A model generated the notes under the pieces. That model had not been told where the DNA came from. It searched no databases and worked only from the letters and a program-made list of their open reading frames with translations. The position numbers were made by a program, and so were the translations under genes. Shown in pieces: positions 20,631 through 31,057 of a stretch of 64,000 bases of DNA. Position 1 is the stretch's first letter. Every line of letters starts with the position of its first letter. This stretch comes from Kluyveromyces lactis. Taxonomy: Eukaryota; Ascomycota; Saccharomycetes; Saccharomycetales; Saccharomycetaceae. Location: positions 930,001 to 994,000 of the forward strand of contig NC_006038.1 in the NCBI RefSeq assembly GCF_000002515.2, written 5' to 3'.

Positions 20631-21110
20631 ATCAATGTAAGTGCTGTGAGTAGTGAACACTAAATTGTAATCTTGAAGCCGTTCTACAATTTGAATGGCT
20701 ATGGTATTTCGAAATCACTATGGAGCAGGAACAGAGGGGTAAACTGAGTCACGTATCAGTCGACACACATTTAAGGCAGTACGTATCTCTATTATAATAG
20801 GCTTTTTGCAATTACTTGGGAACATCAACATAAGAAAATGTATTTGACTATGCTTTATCAAATCACGTGATTAATTACAATGTCTAATGAAATGTTCATC
20901 TACAGCACTCTTCGGATACTAGCAGTCGTGATCCTAGATTGCTTATGAGAGAGATGCCCCAGTCATATAATAGAAGAGTCTCACACTAAATATCTTTTTG
21001 CCATTAACGTTAAATAAAATAGTATATTTGTATCGAGGAAGTACTAATTCTATTTAATTATTCTGTACATATTTATAAGATTTTATAACAGAGACATTAG
21101 TAGAGTGATC
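20631..21110. promoter_or_regulatory. VPS4 promoter / ASN1 3' flank
   Basis: 480 bp containing a Gcn4-type TGAGTCA at 20745-20751 overlapping a CACG, and a full TCACGTGA octamer at 20863-20870. Conserved gene order breaks here: VPS4 belongs to YPR173C and the next gene to YPR145W. Confidence 0.5.
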
Positions 21111-22835
21111 TTATTTTTTATCAACGTGTTGTTCGTGGATCTTGGCGTATCTACCGGAAGGATCTTCAGCACAACCCCAGTCAGCCTTTGGAATCCATCT
21201 CATGACAGTGGAAGCAGCGGTCTTTTGTGGGAACAAAGCATCGAACTTCAATCTGTACCAGTAGGCTTCCTTGGTAGTTGGAATATCGTCACCCCATTCA
21301 GCCTTTGGTTGAGCGAATTGTTCATCAGAGATAGTGCTTTCAGCTGCATCCTTTAGACCATCAATCCAAGAGTAACCGACACCGTCGGAGAATTGTTCCT
21401 TTTGTCTCCACAAGATTTCTTCTGGTAAGTATGGTTTCAAATCTGGTTCATCCGTGGTATCGAATGCCTTTCTTAGAATGTATTTTTCGATCTTACCTTC
21501 AGCTGGTTTGATCATCTTGTCGTTTGGATCAATGTTCATACATAGTTGTAGGAAGTCCCTGTCCAAGAATGGAACACGAGCTTCTAGACCCCAAGCCATG
21601 GTAGATTTGTTAGCACGCAAACAATCAGCCAAGTGCAAGTTCTTAACTCTCTTGACAGATTCGACGTGGAATTCAGCAGCTGATGGAGCTTGTGCGAAGT
21701 ATAGATAACCACCAAAGATTTCATCGGAACCTTCACCGGACAAAACCATCTTAACACCTTGAGCCTTGATCTTACGAGAAAGCAAGAACATTGGGGTGGA
21801 AGCACGGATAGTAGTGACATCGTAAGTTTCTAAGTGGTAGATAACATCGTCCAAAGCGTCTAGACCTTCCTGTAAAGTGAAAGTATGTTCGTGATGGATA
21901 GAACCGATGAATGTAGCCACCTTACGAGCAGCTTGTAAATCTGGAGCGTTTGGCAAACCAACAGCGAATGAGTGCAATCTAGACCAGCCAGCAGCATGTA
22001 GATGACCTTGTTCGTCAAGCCCAGCCAATTGATGTGGGTCACTGTCATAAACAACTGGATCAAGTTCGGCATTAGTTTTTTCTGTTTCTCTTGCGGCAAT
22101 AGCAGCAATCAAAGAGGAATCCAAACCACCGGACAATAGAACACCGTAAGGAACTTCAGCCATTAATCTCTTTCTAACAGCCTTTTCCAAACTTTCTCTA
22201 ACAGCCTTAAAGTCAACTGGGGTGGTTGGAATTCTGGATTCGTCCAACCAGTCAGGAGTGAAATATCTGGTCAATTTGTCAGTTTCAGAGTCGTATACGT
22301 GACCTGGTGGGAAAGCAATGATTTCATCACAGTCATCGGTCAAACATTTCAGTTCACTGGAGAACCAAACAGACTTTGGAGAAGCAGAGGATCTACCCAT
22401 GTAAAGAGTGGTAATACCGATTGGGTCTCTGGCAGCGATGATACGATCCTTCTTAGAATCGTACAAACACCAAGCGAACATACCATCCAAGTGTTTTGGA
22501 GCATCGATATCGTACTTTTCGTATAATGGAATGATAGGTTCACAGTCAGACAAAGTCTTGAATGGATAGCTTGCACATTCTTCTCTCAACATGATATGGT
22601 TGTAAATTTCACCATTGACGGCCAAAGTGTAAGAACCATCTTCGGAAGTGATTGGTTGGGCACCAGAGTCCAATCCGACAATAGCCAATCTTTCGTGAAC
22701 TAGAATAGTAGAGTTCTTAACAATGTTACCTGACCAATCTGGACCACGGTGTCTGATTCTCTTGGATAATTGTAAAGCTTTTGGTTTGTAAGCCTGAACA
22801 TCAGGGTTTCTGAATGAAGCAAATATACCACACAT
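21111..22835 (-). CDS. ASN1: Asparagine synthetase (glutamine-hydrolysing)
   Basis: The 574-residue class B asparagine synthetase converts aspartate, glutamine and ATP to asparagine, glutamate, AMP and PPi. The N-terminal glutaminase domain keeps the nucleophile Cys2 (MCGIFASF) plus RHRGPD and NGEIYNH. The synthetase domain has the PPi loop SGGLDSS at residues 235-241 and the [12 protein letters not shown] motif. Length matches S. cerevisiae Asn1 and Asn2 (572), which arose from one ancestral gene; this copy is the single-locus ancestor type, flanked by genes of both descendants (NOC4/YPR144C and PPT1/YGR123C). A Gcn4 site lies about 220 bp upstream. Confidence 0.97.
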   Translation of the reverse strand: MCGIFASFRNPDVQAYKPKALQLSKRIRHRGPDWSGNIVKNSTILVHERLAIVGLDSGAQPITSEDGSYTLAVNGEIYNHIMLREECASYPFKTLSDCEPIIPLYEKYDIDAPKHLDGMFAWCLYDSKKDRIIAARDPIGITTLYMGRSSASPKSVWFSSELKCLTDDCDEIIAFPPGHVYDSETDKLTRYFTPDWLDESRIPTTPVDFKAVRESLEKAVRKRLMAEVPYGVLLSGGLDSSLIAAIAARETEKTNAELDPVVYDSDPHQLAGLDEQGHLHAAGWSRLHSFAVGLPNAPDLQAARKVATFIGSIHHEHTFTLQEGLDALDDVIYHLETYDVTTIRASTPMFLLSRKIKAQGVKMVLSGEGSDEIFGGYLYFAQAPSAAEFHVESVKRVKNLHLADCLRANKSTMAWGLEARVPFLDRDFLQLCMNIDPNDKMIKPAEGKIEKYILRKAFDTTDEPDLKPYLPEEILWRQKEQFSDGVGYSWIDGLKDAAESTISDEQFAQPKAEWGDDIPTTKEAYWYRLKFDALFPQKTAASTVMRWIPKADWGCAEDPSGRYAKIHEQHVDKK

Positions 22836-23057
22836 CTTGGGTCCTGTTACTTCGTTATTCTGTATATCTAATTGATAAGAGCGAGTAAAAAACCAATACT
22901 AATACAAAACAAAGATCCTAACATAAACATATAAACAATTCTTATTACAAGCGAGCATTAGTTTTCTTGTGATGAGCATCAATTCTTTATACTTTTTCCA
23001 AAATTTTTCACCAGAGCTTGAATCGCCGTATTCTTTTTTCTTTCGAGATATTGAAAA

Positions 23058-23064
23058 TGACTCA
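23058..23064 (+). promoter_or_regulatory. Gcn4-binding site (GCRE) upstream of ASN1
   Basis: TGACTCA, the full Gcn4 consensus, lies about 225 bp upstream of the ASN1 ATG. Asparagine synthetase genes are general amino acid control targets in yeast, so amino-acid starvation should induce it. Confidence 0.65.
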
Positions 23065-23662
23065 GTATCAATTGCATATCAAAAGAATATGACAAAGCAG
23101 CAGAGAAACGAAAAGTAACGAAGTGAAAATGAAAATTGGTGCCAGATTCTAACTCTGATTCATAGTTGATTCATTTGTTCCCGCTCCGACTTGTCATATT
23201 CACGATACCATCGTATCACGGCATTTTTTTCTATCTAATATTTACGTTTACGTTTACAGTTAGTTTAGTTTTTGAAATGAATCGCACAAGGCGATTCATA
23301 TTAGCAAGAAGCAAGACTCAAACACACAAACTCACATCAAGTCTATACATGGGATGACCTTCCCAAAAAGAATCAGAATTTTATAAAAAGTGTCCCAAAT
23401 CATTCAAAGAATGTAACAAGATTATAAGGCTTGCGAGGGCACCACATTCTCCATTAAAACCATGAACAGAAAATAATTCCCATCCACGAAAGAATTGTAA
23501 GAATTAAAAAAGCGCAAATAGTATCATCGTCTTCTTTTAAAACTTGGAAGGTCATGTGGATTTAAGCCCAAAAAGAGTAATACAAGTAAAGCCTATCAAA
23601 GTTACATCTCTTCTACATCACCAATTGTGTCTTGTAATTTCTTGGTTCATAAATCTTTCTCT

Positions 23663-23825
23663 TATATATGATGAAATTCGGGCTAGATCATTTTATACTA
23701 ATCGTTGAAATTTGTATGCTGTTAGGGCTCATAGGCTGCCGTGAACTGGAGGATACGCACCCCCTGAAGGAACGAGCATCAGTGTGCGTATTCAAGGTGA
23801 TGCAGGCAAGACTTGACTGACAACA
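23663..23825 (+). ncRNA. Candidate box C/D snoRNA (snR45-like position)
   Basis: In order on the plus strand lie a perfect box C ATGATGA (23668-23674), CTGA as box D' (23764-23767), a box C'-like GTGATGC (23797-23803) and CTGA as box D (23817-23820). This is a C-D'-C'-D layout about 160 nt long. An 8-9 bp stem (GATACGCAC with GTGCGTATT) closes the D'/C' region. In S. cerevisiae, as I recall, snR45 (about 172 nt) lies between NOC4 and ASN1, the same two flanking genes. I could not find a convincing antisense match to 18S rRNA, and the strand may differ from that expected, so this remains a candidate. Confidence 0.4.
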
Positions 23826-23946
23826 GAATGGTTTACCACTCTAAATTATATATTTAATGTCGCCATTGATAGCTAGTTTATTAGGAAATGCGATCACGTG
23901 ATAAGAATAATTTCTTTTCAATTGTCTTCTACATTGCAAGAATCTC

Positions 23947-23996
23947 TGAAAAATTTGGAATCAAGAGATGAGATGAGATGAGATGAGATGAGATGA
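23947..23996 (+). promoter_or_regulatory. RRPE plus tandem PAC-like repeat upstream of NOC4
   Basis: TGAAAAATTT (23947-23956) matches the RRPE element of ribosome-biogenesis promoters, and 10 bp further six tandem GATGA units run from 23967 to 23996, containing overlapping copies of the PAC core GATGAG. They lie about 125-170 bp before the NOC4 ATG. Confidence 0.7.
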
Positions 23997-24118
23997 AGTC
24001 GAATAGGAAACGTTAAGGTAGGATATTCTCACCGTTATAATCTGTTTGATTACTCGCAATAAATAATTGGAATTCACATATAAAAGTTTCCCAAGGATTC
24101 AGACAGCGATTAACCAAG

Positions 24119-25684
24119 ATGCTCTCGAAGGAAGAGATTAAGCAAGTTTGGAAGTCTATTAGCACCGGCAATGATAGAAAACATTACAACTCGTTGGTGA
24201 ACCTAATCCATGGGTACAATGAACTTCTAAAGGAAAACGAATTGTTGCACAATTTGGAAGATGATTACCGTTATATGACCATTGCTTTGAGTCAGATTTT
24301 CATCAAACTTTTTGAGCGTGGTCAATTGATGCCTCATCTTGCATCCAATGCCAATGAAAAGAAATTCTTTGAATGGTGTAAGAAACTATATTTAAATTAT
24401 AAGGTTAAGTTATTGGCTATCATTACATCTTTGCATGAAGTTAACTCGTTGAGTTTAGATTGTTTGGACTCATATATGAAAATGCTTCACCATGAATCGA
24501 TATATTGGGCTTCGAAACCAAATAGTCCTTTCTTTCCAAATAAGACTTTAAGATCGTTACTAGTGGCTCTTTTCCATTGTAACTTTGAAGGTGATATCGG
24601 TTTCAAAGATGGTCAGAGCGAGAATCCCGTGTTTAATCTATTTGTGGAAGCCTATTATAAGAAGAATTTCGATATTCAATTCTACACACAATCAGAACTG
24701 ATATCGTTGTTACCAGAACTTGATGGCCAAACATCTGACGAAATTTTGATGTCTAAATGGTTGGCTTTATGCAACAACGATGTTCAGGGATCACCAGACT
24801 TGGAAATATTCGTATCTGTGCCCCCACAAGCCATCGAGAATGATGCTAAGTTTAAATCCAACCTCGAAACAAATTGGTTGCACTGTCTAAATTTAGCCAA
24901 CTTATCCAGTAGCCAATATAAAACTGTGCTTTTAGTGCTACACAAGAGAATTATAGTATGGTTCCATCAACCAACAAAGCTTATGGATTTCCTTACCGAC
25001 TCTTACAACCAAGGTGGTATCGTTTCAATCCTTTCATTAAATGGTTTGTTTGAACTTATGAAAAAATACAACCTAGAATATCCAAATTTCTACTCAAAAC
25101 TATATCAGCTTCTAACTCCAGAAGTAATGCACGTTAAGTACAGATCAAGATTTTTCAGATTAGTGGACACCTTTCTATCTTCTACACATTTATCCGCACA
25201 ACTGGTAGCGTCATTCATCAAACGTTTGGCACGTTTATCCGTATCGGCACCACCAGGTGCTATTGTTTCTATAATACCATTCGTGTACAATCTAATCAGA
25301 AAGCATCCTACATGTATGATTCTATTACACGATCCAGAATACATCGACTGCGATTCAAAGAAAAGGCAAGAATATCTAGATCCATTCAACAATGAAGAAA
25401 CCAATCCAGAACTTACAAATGCTCTTTCCTCCTCAGTATGGGAGCTAGAAACGCTAATGAATCACTACCATCCAAACGTAGCCACTTTAGCGAAGATTTT
25501 CCAACAACCTTTCCAAAAGTTAAGCTACAACATCGAAGATTTCTTAGATTGGTCTTACGATTCACTTTTGCAAGCAGAAACCAATAGAAAGCTGAAGATC
25601 CAACCTGCTCTTGAATTCGAAAGGTTTGAAACAATTTTCGAATCAGGTTCTGATTCAGCATTCCTACCCTTCATAAAATGGTAA
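24119..25684 (+). CDS. NOC4: Noc4 40S ribosome assembly factor
   Basis: The 521-residue protein (S. cerevisiae: 552) has the CBF/Mak21 (NOC) domain in its C-terminal half, roughly residues 270-470, with helical HEAT-like repeats (KTVLLVLHKRIIVWFHQP, FLTDSYNQGGIVSILSLNG). Noc4 pairs with Nop14 in the nucleolar small-subunit processome and is needed for maturation and export of the 40S particle. The gene is divergent from ASN1, as YPR144C is from YPR145W. An RRPE/PAC promoter supports its regulon. The N terminus is helical and less conserved. Confidence 0.94.
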   Translation: MLSKEEIKQVWKSISTGNDRKHYNSLVNLIHGYNELLKENELLHNLEDDYRYMTIALSQIFIKLFERGQLMPHLASNANEKKFFEWCKKLYLNYKVKLLAIITSLHEVNSLSLDCLDSYMKMLHHESIYWASKPNSPFFPNKTLRSLLVALFHCNFEGDIGFKDGQSENPVFNLFVEAYYKKNFDIQFYTQSELISLLPELDGQTSDEILMSKWLALCNNDVQGSPDLEIFVSVPPQAIENDAKFKSNLETNWLHCLNLANLSSSQYKTVLLVLHKRIIVWFHQPTKLMDFLTDSYNQGGIVSILSLNGLFELMKKYNLEYPNFYSKLYQLLTPEVMHVKYRSRFFRLVDTFLSSTHLSAQLVASFIKRLARLSVSAPPGAIVSIIPFVYNLIRKHPTCMILLHDPEYIDCDSKKRQEYLDPFNNEETNPELTNALSSSVWELETLMNHYHPNVATLAKIFQQPFQKLSYNIEDFLDWSYDSLLQAETNRKLKIQPALEFERFETIFESGSDSAFLPFIKW

Positions 25685-25947
25685 ATACATAATTTCAAGT
25701 AGAAAACTTAAGTAGTTCAATTCCAAATTGAGTACTTTCTTTCACTTTCGCAAATCTCTTCACATTACATCTCATCACATCGCCGTAATATTGAAACATC
25801 GAGATGAAAAAAATCAACAAGTCAACATCAAGAAGAGAAAGACTCACATCAGAAAAAACTTTAAAATGGGCTCCGTTTATCGGTCTTGAGGACTTAAAGG
25901 CACATACCATACCAGTTGGCTGCTTTTTTACCACTACTATTGAATAA

Positions 25948-27486
25948 ATGACTGAGGAAGTGAAAGCCTGTAATCCAGAGAAAGCCTTAGAGCTGAAGAA
26001 TGAAGGTAACAAGTTCGTGAAGGAGAAACTGTACGCAAAGGCAGCTGAGTATTATACAAAAGCCATCGAGCATGATCCCGAGAATACGATCCTATATTCA
26101 AACCGTGCGTTCACCAACCTAAAGTTGGATAACTTCCAAAGTTCTTTAGACGATGCTAAACGTGCAATTGAATTGGATAATAACAATTTGAAAGCCTATC
26201 ACCGCAGAGCTATGTCTTACATTGGGCTACTAGAGTTTAGAAAGGCAAGGAAGGACTTGATCATTGTGTTGAAATTCAAGCCTAACGAGCTCACTGCAAA
26301 AAATGCATTAGCAATCTGTGATAAAGTCATACAGAAGGAGAATTTTGAAAAAGCTATTAGCGGTGGAGACTCTTCTAAAGTTGATTTATGTCAAACTTTA
26401 AATATCAGCTCATTCGATGCAAATGCCGATCTCCTCAAATATGATGGTAAAACCTTGGAATTCGAACAAGTGAAGTCAGATTCTGGGGCCAATGCTGGTG
26501 TCAGAGTTAACAATATGAACCAGGAATTCATTTCTTATATGATTAATGAGATTTTCCTAGAAGGTAAAAAGCTTCCAAAGGCTTACGTTGCAGCGATCAT
26601 TTCTCATGCAGACTATTTGTTCAAGCAAGAAAACAGTGTTGTTGAACTTGATAACAGAGAAAAGCCGGATACAAGAATTTCTGTATGTGGTGACACGCAT
26701 GGTCAATTTTATGATGTTCTGAACATCTTCAAAAGTTATGGGAAAGTAGGCGGCTCCAATGTATATTTATTCAATGGTGATTTCGTAGACCGTGGATCAT
26801 GGTCTTGTGAAGTGGCCATTTTATTCTATTCTTTGAAAATCGTGTATCCACAGAACATTTACTTGAACAGAGGTAATCATGAAACCAACAGCATGAATAA
26901 AGTGTACGGGTTTGAAGACGAATGCAAATACAAGTACTCCCAGCGCATTTTCGATCTTTTCTCACAAAGCTTCGAATCTCTACCATTAGCCACTGTCATC
27001 AATAGTTCATACCTGGTCGTGCATGGTGGTTTGCCAAGTGATACTTCTGCCACTGTAGAAGATATGAAGAAAATTGATAGATTCCACCAACCACCAAGAG
27101 AGGGAACATTTATGGAGTTATTATGGGCGGATCCACAGGCTCCGGATGGATTTGGACCATCTCCTCGTGGCTTAAGTAATGCGTTTGGGCCTGACATTAC
27201 TAGAAAGTTCTTGAAACAGAATAATTTAAAGCGAATCTTCAGGTCTCATGAAGTTAGACAAGGCGGTTACGAATTTGAGCATGAGAATCAATTGGTCACT
27301 GTTTTCAGTGCTCCTAACTACTGTGACGCCGGTGGCAACCTCGGTGCAATCATTCATGTTGTTCCAAACACAAAATCTGAAAAGAAATCATCTATCGACA
27401 GCGACTTGGTAATAGAAACTTTCTCTGCTTCACCACATCCAGATATTAAACCAATGGCATATTCAAATGGAGGGTTAGGATTTTGA
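25948..27486 (+). CDS. PPT1: Ppt1 Ser/Thr protein phosphatase (PP5 type)
   Basis: The 512-residue protein (S. cerevisiae 513) has three TPR repeats at about residues 10-115 (ALELKNEGNKFVKEKLY, then YSNRAFTNLKL) that dock on the Hsp90/Hsp70 C terminus. The metallophosphatase domain covers about 200-495 with signatures GDTHG near 248, GDFVDRG near 277 and RGNHE near 309. It dephosphorylates Hsp90 and tunes its chaperone cycle. It follows NOC4 on the same strand with a 263-bp spacer and maps to YGR123C, next to ASN2 (YGR124W) in S. cerevisiae, which shows interleaving of the two duplicated segments. All metal ligands visible in the motifs are intact. Confidence 0.97.
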   Translation: MTEEVKACNPEKALELKNEGNKFVKEKLYAKAAEYYTKAIEHDPENTILYSNRAFTNLKLDNFQSSLDDAKRAIELDNNNLKAYHRRAMSYIGLLEFRKARKDLIIVLKFKPNELTAKNALAICDKVIQKENFEKAISGGDSSKVDLCQTLNISSFDANADLLKYDGKTLEFEQVKSDSGANAGVRVNNMNQEFISYMINEIFLEGKKLPKAYVAAIISHADYLFKQENSVVELDNREKPDTRISVCGDTHGQFYDVLNIFKSYGKVGGSNVYLFNGDFVDRGSWSCEVAILFYSLKIVYPQNIYLNRGNHETNSMNKVYGFEDECKYKYSQRIFDLFSQSFESLPLATVINSSYLVVHGGLPSDTSATVEDMKKIDRFHQPPREGTFMELLWADPQAPDGFGPSPRGLSNAFGPDITRKFLKQNNLKRIFRSHEVRQGGYEFEHENQLVTVFSAPNYCDAGGNLGAIIHVVPNTKSEKKSSIDSDLVIETFSASPHPDIKPMAYSNGGLGF

Positions 27487-27642
27487 TCCCTCATCTGACC
27501 TGATCTGATCTTTTTTCGATAAAGTTGTAATTAATAATATTATTAGTCTATTATACAGTCTTTGGGATTACCTATATATGTACATAGTTTTGCGCTTTAA
27601 TAAATGCAGATGATTCCCTCTATCATATAGAACTTCCTCTTT

Positions 27643-28404
27643 TCAACTGTCACCAGCAGTTTTCACCAAATCAAAGAACTTCTCCTTGGAAACCTCCGTT
27701 ATCAACTCTTTTCTCTCTGAACGGTTCTTCACACCACCCAATGAGTCATTGATTTCCTTTTCAGTCTTAACCTGAGTAGAGAGAATTGCATTGAATAACT
27801 TCACAACACCTTTCTGGGCAATCTTTCTTAGTTTACGTTCCTTCTCAAGAATTTCTCTAATTTCATCCGAGTTTGCGTCTGCAGCCACAACAGGTATAAT
27901 ATCTTTCTTTCTAGTCTTATTGAGTAGTTGTTTCTTCTCTGTGAGTATAGCTCTCTTAGCCTTTTGCTCTAACTTATCTGCTTCATTTTGCTTTAAAACT
28001 TTCTTATTCCTAGCCATAATGGGATCTTTACGGTCGTATGCTTTCAAATGCGATGATAAAATATTGGTTAACGCGCTGGAAAATGTGGATGATCCATCAT
28101 CGTGTTTGGATTTGGAAGACTTCTTCTTTCTTGGGAAGTCATCGTCATCTGGTTGGTTCACCACATCTTCATCGTCACTGTCTTCATCACTGGCGTCATC
28201 ACTCGACACTTCATTTAGATCCATTTCATCGTTATCTATTTCGGAACCTGTACTGCCTTCAGAATCCACATCAGAATCTACTTCATCAGCCAATTGTGAT
28301 ACTTCATTCTCTTTGACTTTCGTTTGAGCCCTGATCTTTGCAGACTTGTCATTCAACTTGCTCTTTTTGGTGACAGGTATTGTCACTTTACCCTTGCTAC
28401 TCAT
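27643..28404 (-). CDS. RRP15: Rrp15 60S ribosome biogenesis factor
   Basis: The 253-residue protein (S. cerevisiae Rrp15: 250) has a basic N terminus, a strongly acidic Asp/Ser/Glu stretch (about residues 40-90), a Lys-rich segment, and the conserved Rrp15p domain (about 105-245), which includes [14 protein letters not shown] and [16 protein letters not shown]. It is a nucleolar component of pre-60S particles needed for 27S pre-rRNA processing. It is tail-to-tail with PPT1. A perfect PAC element lies about 125 bp upstream. Position corresponds to YPR143W. Confidence 0.93.
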   Translation of the reverse strand: MSSKGKVTIPVTKKSKLNDKSAKIRAQTKVKENEVSQLADEVDSDVDSEGSTGSEIDNDEMDLNEVSSDDASDEDSDDEDVVNQPDDDDFPRKKKSSKSKHDDGSSTFSSALTNILSSHLKAYDRKDPIMARNKKVLKQNEADKLEQKAKRAILTEKKQLLNKTRKKDIIPVVAADANSDEIREILEKERKLRKIAQKGVVKLFNAILSTQVKTEKEINDSLGGVKNRSERKELITEVSKEKFFDLVKTAGDS

Positions 28405-28527
28405 AGTATTTTCAGGCGGCTATACAATACAAAGCTGTCCACTGCACAATCTACCGGCAAGTTAACCTTCTATTGAGATAGTGTGAATTCAATGATGGAT
28501 CCTAAAGGCCCAGATACAGTCTTGAAA

Positions 28528-28564
28528 GCGATGAGATGAGTTGTGCTTCACTGAAATTTTTTTT
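28528..28564 (+). promoter_or_regulatory. PAC and RRPE-like elements upstream of RRP15
   Basis: GCGATGAGATGAG at 28528-28540 is a full PAC consensus, and the T-rich TGAAATTTTTTTT at 28552-28564 resembles RRPE. The pair lies 125-160 bp upstream of RRP15 on the opposite strand; both elements work in either orientation in yeast. Confidence 0.7.
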
Positions 28565-28860
28565 GGCATGTTCACTAACAAAAAGAAATACATTCTATCA
28601 ACACACCCATACACCACTGCAAATTTGACGTTGGTGGAGCCGCCGTCATAAGAAACTTGAAGCTGAACTCTCTTACTAGCCTGTGGTTCCCCGACTGTTG
28701 GGTTTATTGGAGTGTGGTGTATCTGTAATGGTTCCTCTACTTGTTCAAGCTACCCAAAGAAGGTTTGTTGTGTACTGAAGCCGGTTCAGTTTCGAAATAT
28801 GTCACATATACTAGTAAAGATGTAAACAAATAATAAGATCAACCGAAAACAAAACAATCT

Positions 28861-28867
28861 TGAAACA
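28861..28867 (+). promoter_or_regulatory. Pheromone response element upstream of KAR3
   Basis: TGAAACA, the Ste12 PRE consensus, lies about 118 bp before the KAR3 ATG. KAR3 is induced by mating pheromone through Ste12/Kar4 in S. cerevisiae, so the site is plausible; a single 7-mer could also occur by chance. Confidence 0.45.
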
Positions 28868-28984
28868 CCAAAGGAGACATAGCAATTGAAGAACGTATAT
28901 AAACCAGTACCGCTTTGGAAAAGACGTGTAATAAGGTAGTGGGTTTGACTAAATTAAACTGGTTGGCTGATAATCAAACGGAAT

Positions 28985-31057
28985 ATGAATGGACCGCCGT
29001 CAACGCCAGAAAGATGTTCATCGAAGGACGGTTCTAATATACCTTCTCCAACCCAGCAGGGTTCAAGTTCACCAAAATACAAACCAAGGCAGTCGATAAG
29101 ATTGAATCCAGAAGATGTACAGAGTATAAACAGAAGAAGGTCTCTCACGCCCAGTACTGAAAATAGAAGCTCAACTCATATGACATTCTTTTACAAAGAA
29201 AACCTGAAAGAACTGAATAGATTGCAAGAAGAGTTGTCCAGAAAAAAGATCAAGTTGAATACCGCACAGGATGAGATGAACTCGTTGAAAAGCAAAGTGG
29301 AAACTGTAGAGTTCAAAATGAACAATTTGAAAGAGGAGAAACAAGTGAAAGTACGACAAATCGGGTTAAAGCAGAATGAATTGAATAGCATGGATCAAGA
29401 TCATGAATTGAAGTTAGAGTTTATGAGAAACGGATTTGATCTAGAAATAAAGAAGATAGAGGGAAAATACCACTGTGAAATGAATGAAACAGAGTCGAAA
29501 TTCAAATTTGAAGTGCAGCAGATTGAATTTGAAAAGATTCAAAAGTTTAAACAAGAAAAGGAACATTTATTGAAGGACATACATAACTTAAACGATGAGG
29601 TAAATAATAATGACAATGTCATTAACCAATTAAAGGAAGAACTTGATAAGAAATACTCAAATCTTAAAGAGAAGTGGATGGTAGAGTTTCAGACGGAATG
29701 GAAGAATATCACAGAAGCTAATCAGTCCATGATTAAGGATATCAACAAGTTAAGTCAAGATATAGAAAATGACATGACTAATGAATTGGATCAATCTAAA
29801 GACAAACGTAACATTTTAGAAAAGGAGCTAGCAAAATTGGAAGAGAAGCTTAATGAGAAGAATGTATTCAAGGAATCTATTACTGTGCAAATAGACACTG
29901 TCGAAGAAGAAATAGAGCAAACTATCAGTCAACGGAAAGAACTCAATGAGTATATCACTAATTCCAAAAACGAACTTTTACAAATCAATGAAATACTGAT
30001 AAAAGAGGAGACAATGCGTCGTAAGCTTCATAATGAACTACAGGAGCTGCGAGGAAATATCAGAGTATACTGTAGAATAAGACCGCCTTTAGAAAACGAA
30101 GTGCAGGATATATCGCACATTCATGTATCTAACTTTGATAATAGAAATGGATCGCAAGCAATAGAGATAAGCAATGAAGATAGGAACAGCAGATTCTTAT
30201 TTGACAAAGTATTCAGCTCTAATGCATCAAATCGAGACGTTTTCGAAGAAGTTGGCCAGTTGATTCAGAGTTCACTGGATGGCTATAATGTTTGCATATT
30301 CGCTTATGGTCAAACTGGTTCTGGAAAAACTTATACTATGATGAACGATCCTGATGGTGTAATACCAATGACATTAGATCATATCTTTGACTGGACGCAC
30401 CTCTTGAAGGAAAGAGGATGGGATTATTCATTTGAGGCTCAATTTATCGAAATTTACAACGAACAAATCGTTGATCTTTTGAGATCTTTAAATCCCGAAC
30501 CAGGTCCGACAAAATACGAAATACGACACGATGGGGACTCTCAAAGAACCTCAATTACCAATGTCACGTCCATAAAACTAGAAACACGTGCGAGAGTGAA
30601 TACTGTCTTGAGAACAGCTAATAAAACGAAGTCGATTGCCGCCACAAATTCAAATGAACGCTCATCAAGATCACATAGTGTGTTTACCATTAGAATCCAT
30701 GGAACTAATAGTATTACTGGAGAAGCTAGTGATGGTGTCCTAAATTTAGTAGATTTGGCGGGATCTGAAAGAATTGATACTTCAAATGTTACAGGTGACA
30801 GACTTCGAGAAACACAGAACATCAACAAATCATTAAGTTGTTTAGGCGATGTGATTTATGCACTCAACGGAAAAGATATGAAACACATTCCATTCAGAAA
30901 TTCAAAGCTAACATATTTACTACAGTATTCATTAATTGGTGACTCAAAAACTTTAATGTTTGTTAATGTATCCCCTAGTTCGAACCATGTGAAGGAGACG
31001 TTAAACTCTTTAAGATTTGCTTCCAAGGTAAATTCTACCAAAATTAATCAACATTGA
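28985..31057 (+). CDS. KAR3: Kar3 kinesin-14 motor
   Basis: The 690-residue minus-end-directed kinesin (S. cerevisiae 729) has a short disordered N terminus. A long coiled coil runs over about residues 70-350, and the motor domain is at the C terminus from about residue 355 (NIRVYCRIRPP). Motor motifs are P-loop GQTGSGKT near 442-449, switch I NERSSRSHS, switch II DLAGSER, and HIPFRNSKLTYLL. A C-terminal motor with neck immediately before it is diagnostic of kinesin-14. Kar3 works as a heterodimer with Cik1 or Vik1 in karyogamy, spindle assembly and microtubule depolymerisation. Position matches YPR141C; the pheromone element upstream fits its mating role. Confidence 0.97.
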   Translation: MNGPPSTPERCSSKDGSNIPSPTQQGSSSPKYKPRQSIRLNPEDVQSINRRRSLTPSTENRSSTHMTFFYKENLKELNRLQEELSRKKIKLNTAQDEMNSLKSKVETVEFKMNNLKEEKQVKVRQIGLKQNELNSMDQDHELKLEFMRNGFDLEIKKIEGKYHCEMNETESKFKFEVQQIEFEKIQKFKQEKEHLLKDIHNLNDEVNNNDNVINQLKEELDKKYSNLKEKWMVEFQTEWKNITEANQSMIKDINKLSQDIENDMTNELDQSKDKRNILEKELAKLEEKLNEKNVFKESITVQIDTVEEEIEQTISQRKELNEYITNSKNELLQINEILIKEETMRRKLHNELQELRGNIRVYCRIRPPLENEVQDISHIHVSNFDNRNGSQAIEISNEDRNSRFLFDKVFSSNASNRDVFEEVGQLIQSSLDGYNVCIFAYGQTGSGKTYTMMNDPDGVIPMTLDHIFDWTHLLKERGWDYSFEAQFIEIYNEQIVDLLRSLNPEPGPTKYEIRHDGDSQRTSITNVTSIKLETRARVNTVLRTANKTKSIAATNSNERSSRSHSVFTIRIHGTNSITGEASDGVLNLVDLAGSERIDTSNVTGDRLRETQNINKSLSCLGDVIYALNGKDMKHIPFRNSKLTYLLQYSLIGDSKTLMFVNVSPSSNHVKETLNSLRFASKVNSTKINQH

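Larger units (their letters stand above)
22836..24118. promoter_or_regulatory. Long divergent region ASN1/NOC4
   Basis: This 1283-bp spacer is too long for two promoters alone. It holds the Gcn4 site for ASN1, a candidate box C/D RNA at about 23663-23825, a TCACGTGA at 23894-23901, an RRPE-like element at 23947-23956 and a GATGA repeat at 23967-23996 in front of NOC4. The rest is AT-rich. Confidence 0.55.
28405..28984. promoter_or_regulatory. Divergent promoter RRP15/KAR3
   Basis: 580 bp that hold PAC/RRPE near RRP15 and one PRE near KAR3. The middle (28620-28740) is less AT-rich than its flanks, but no gene or RNA structure was recognised. Confidence 0.45.
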
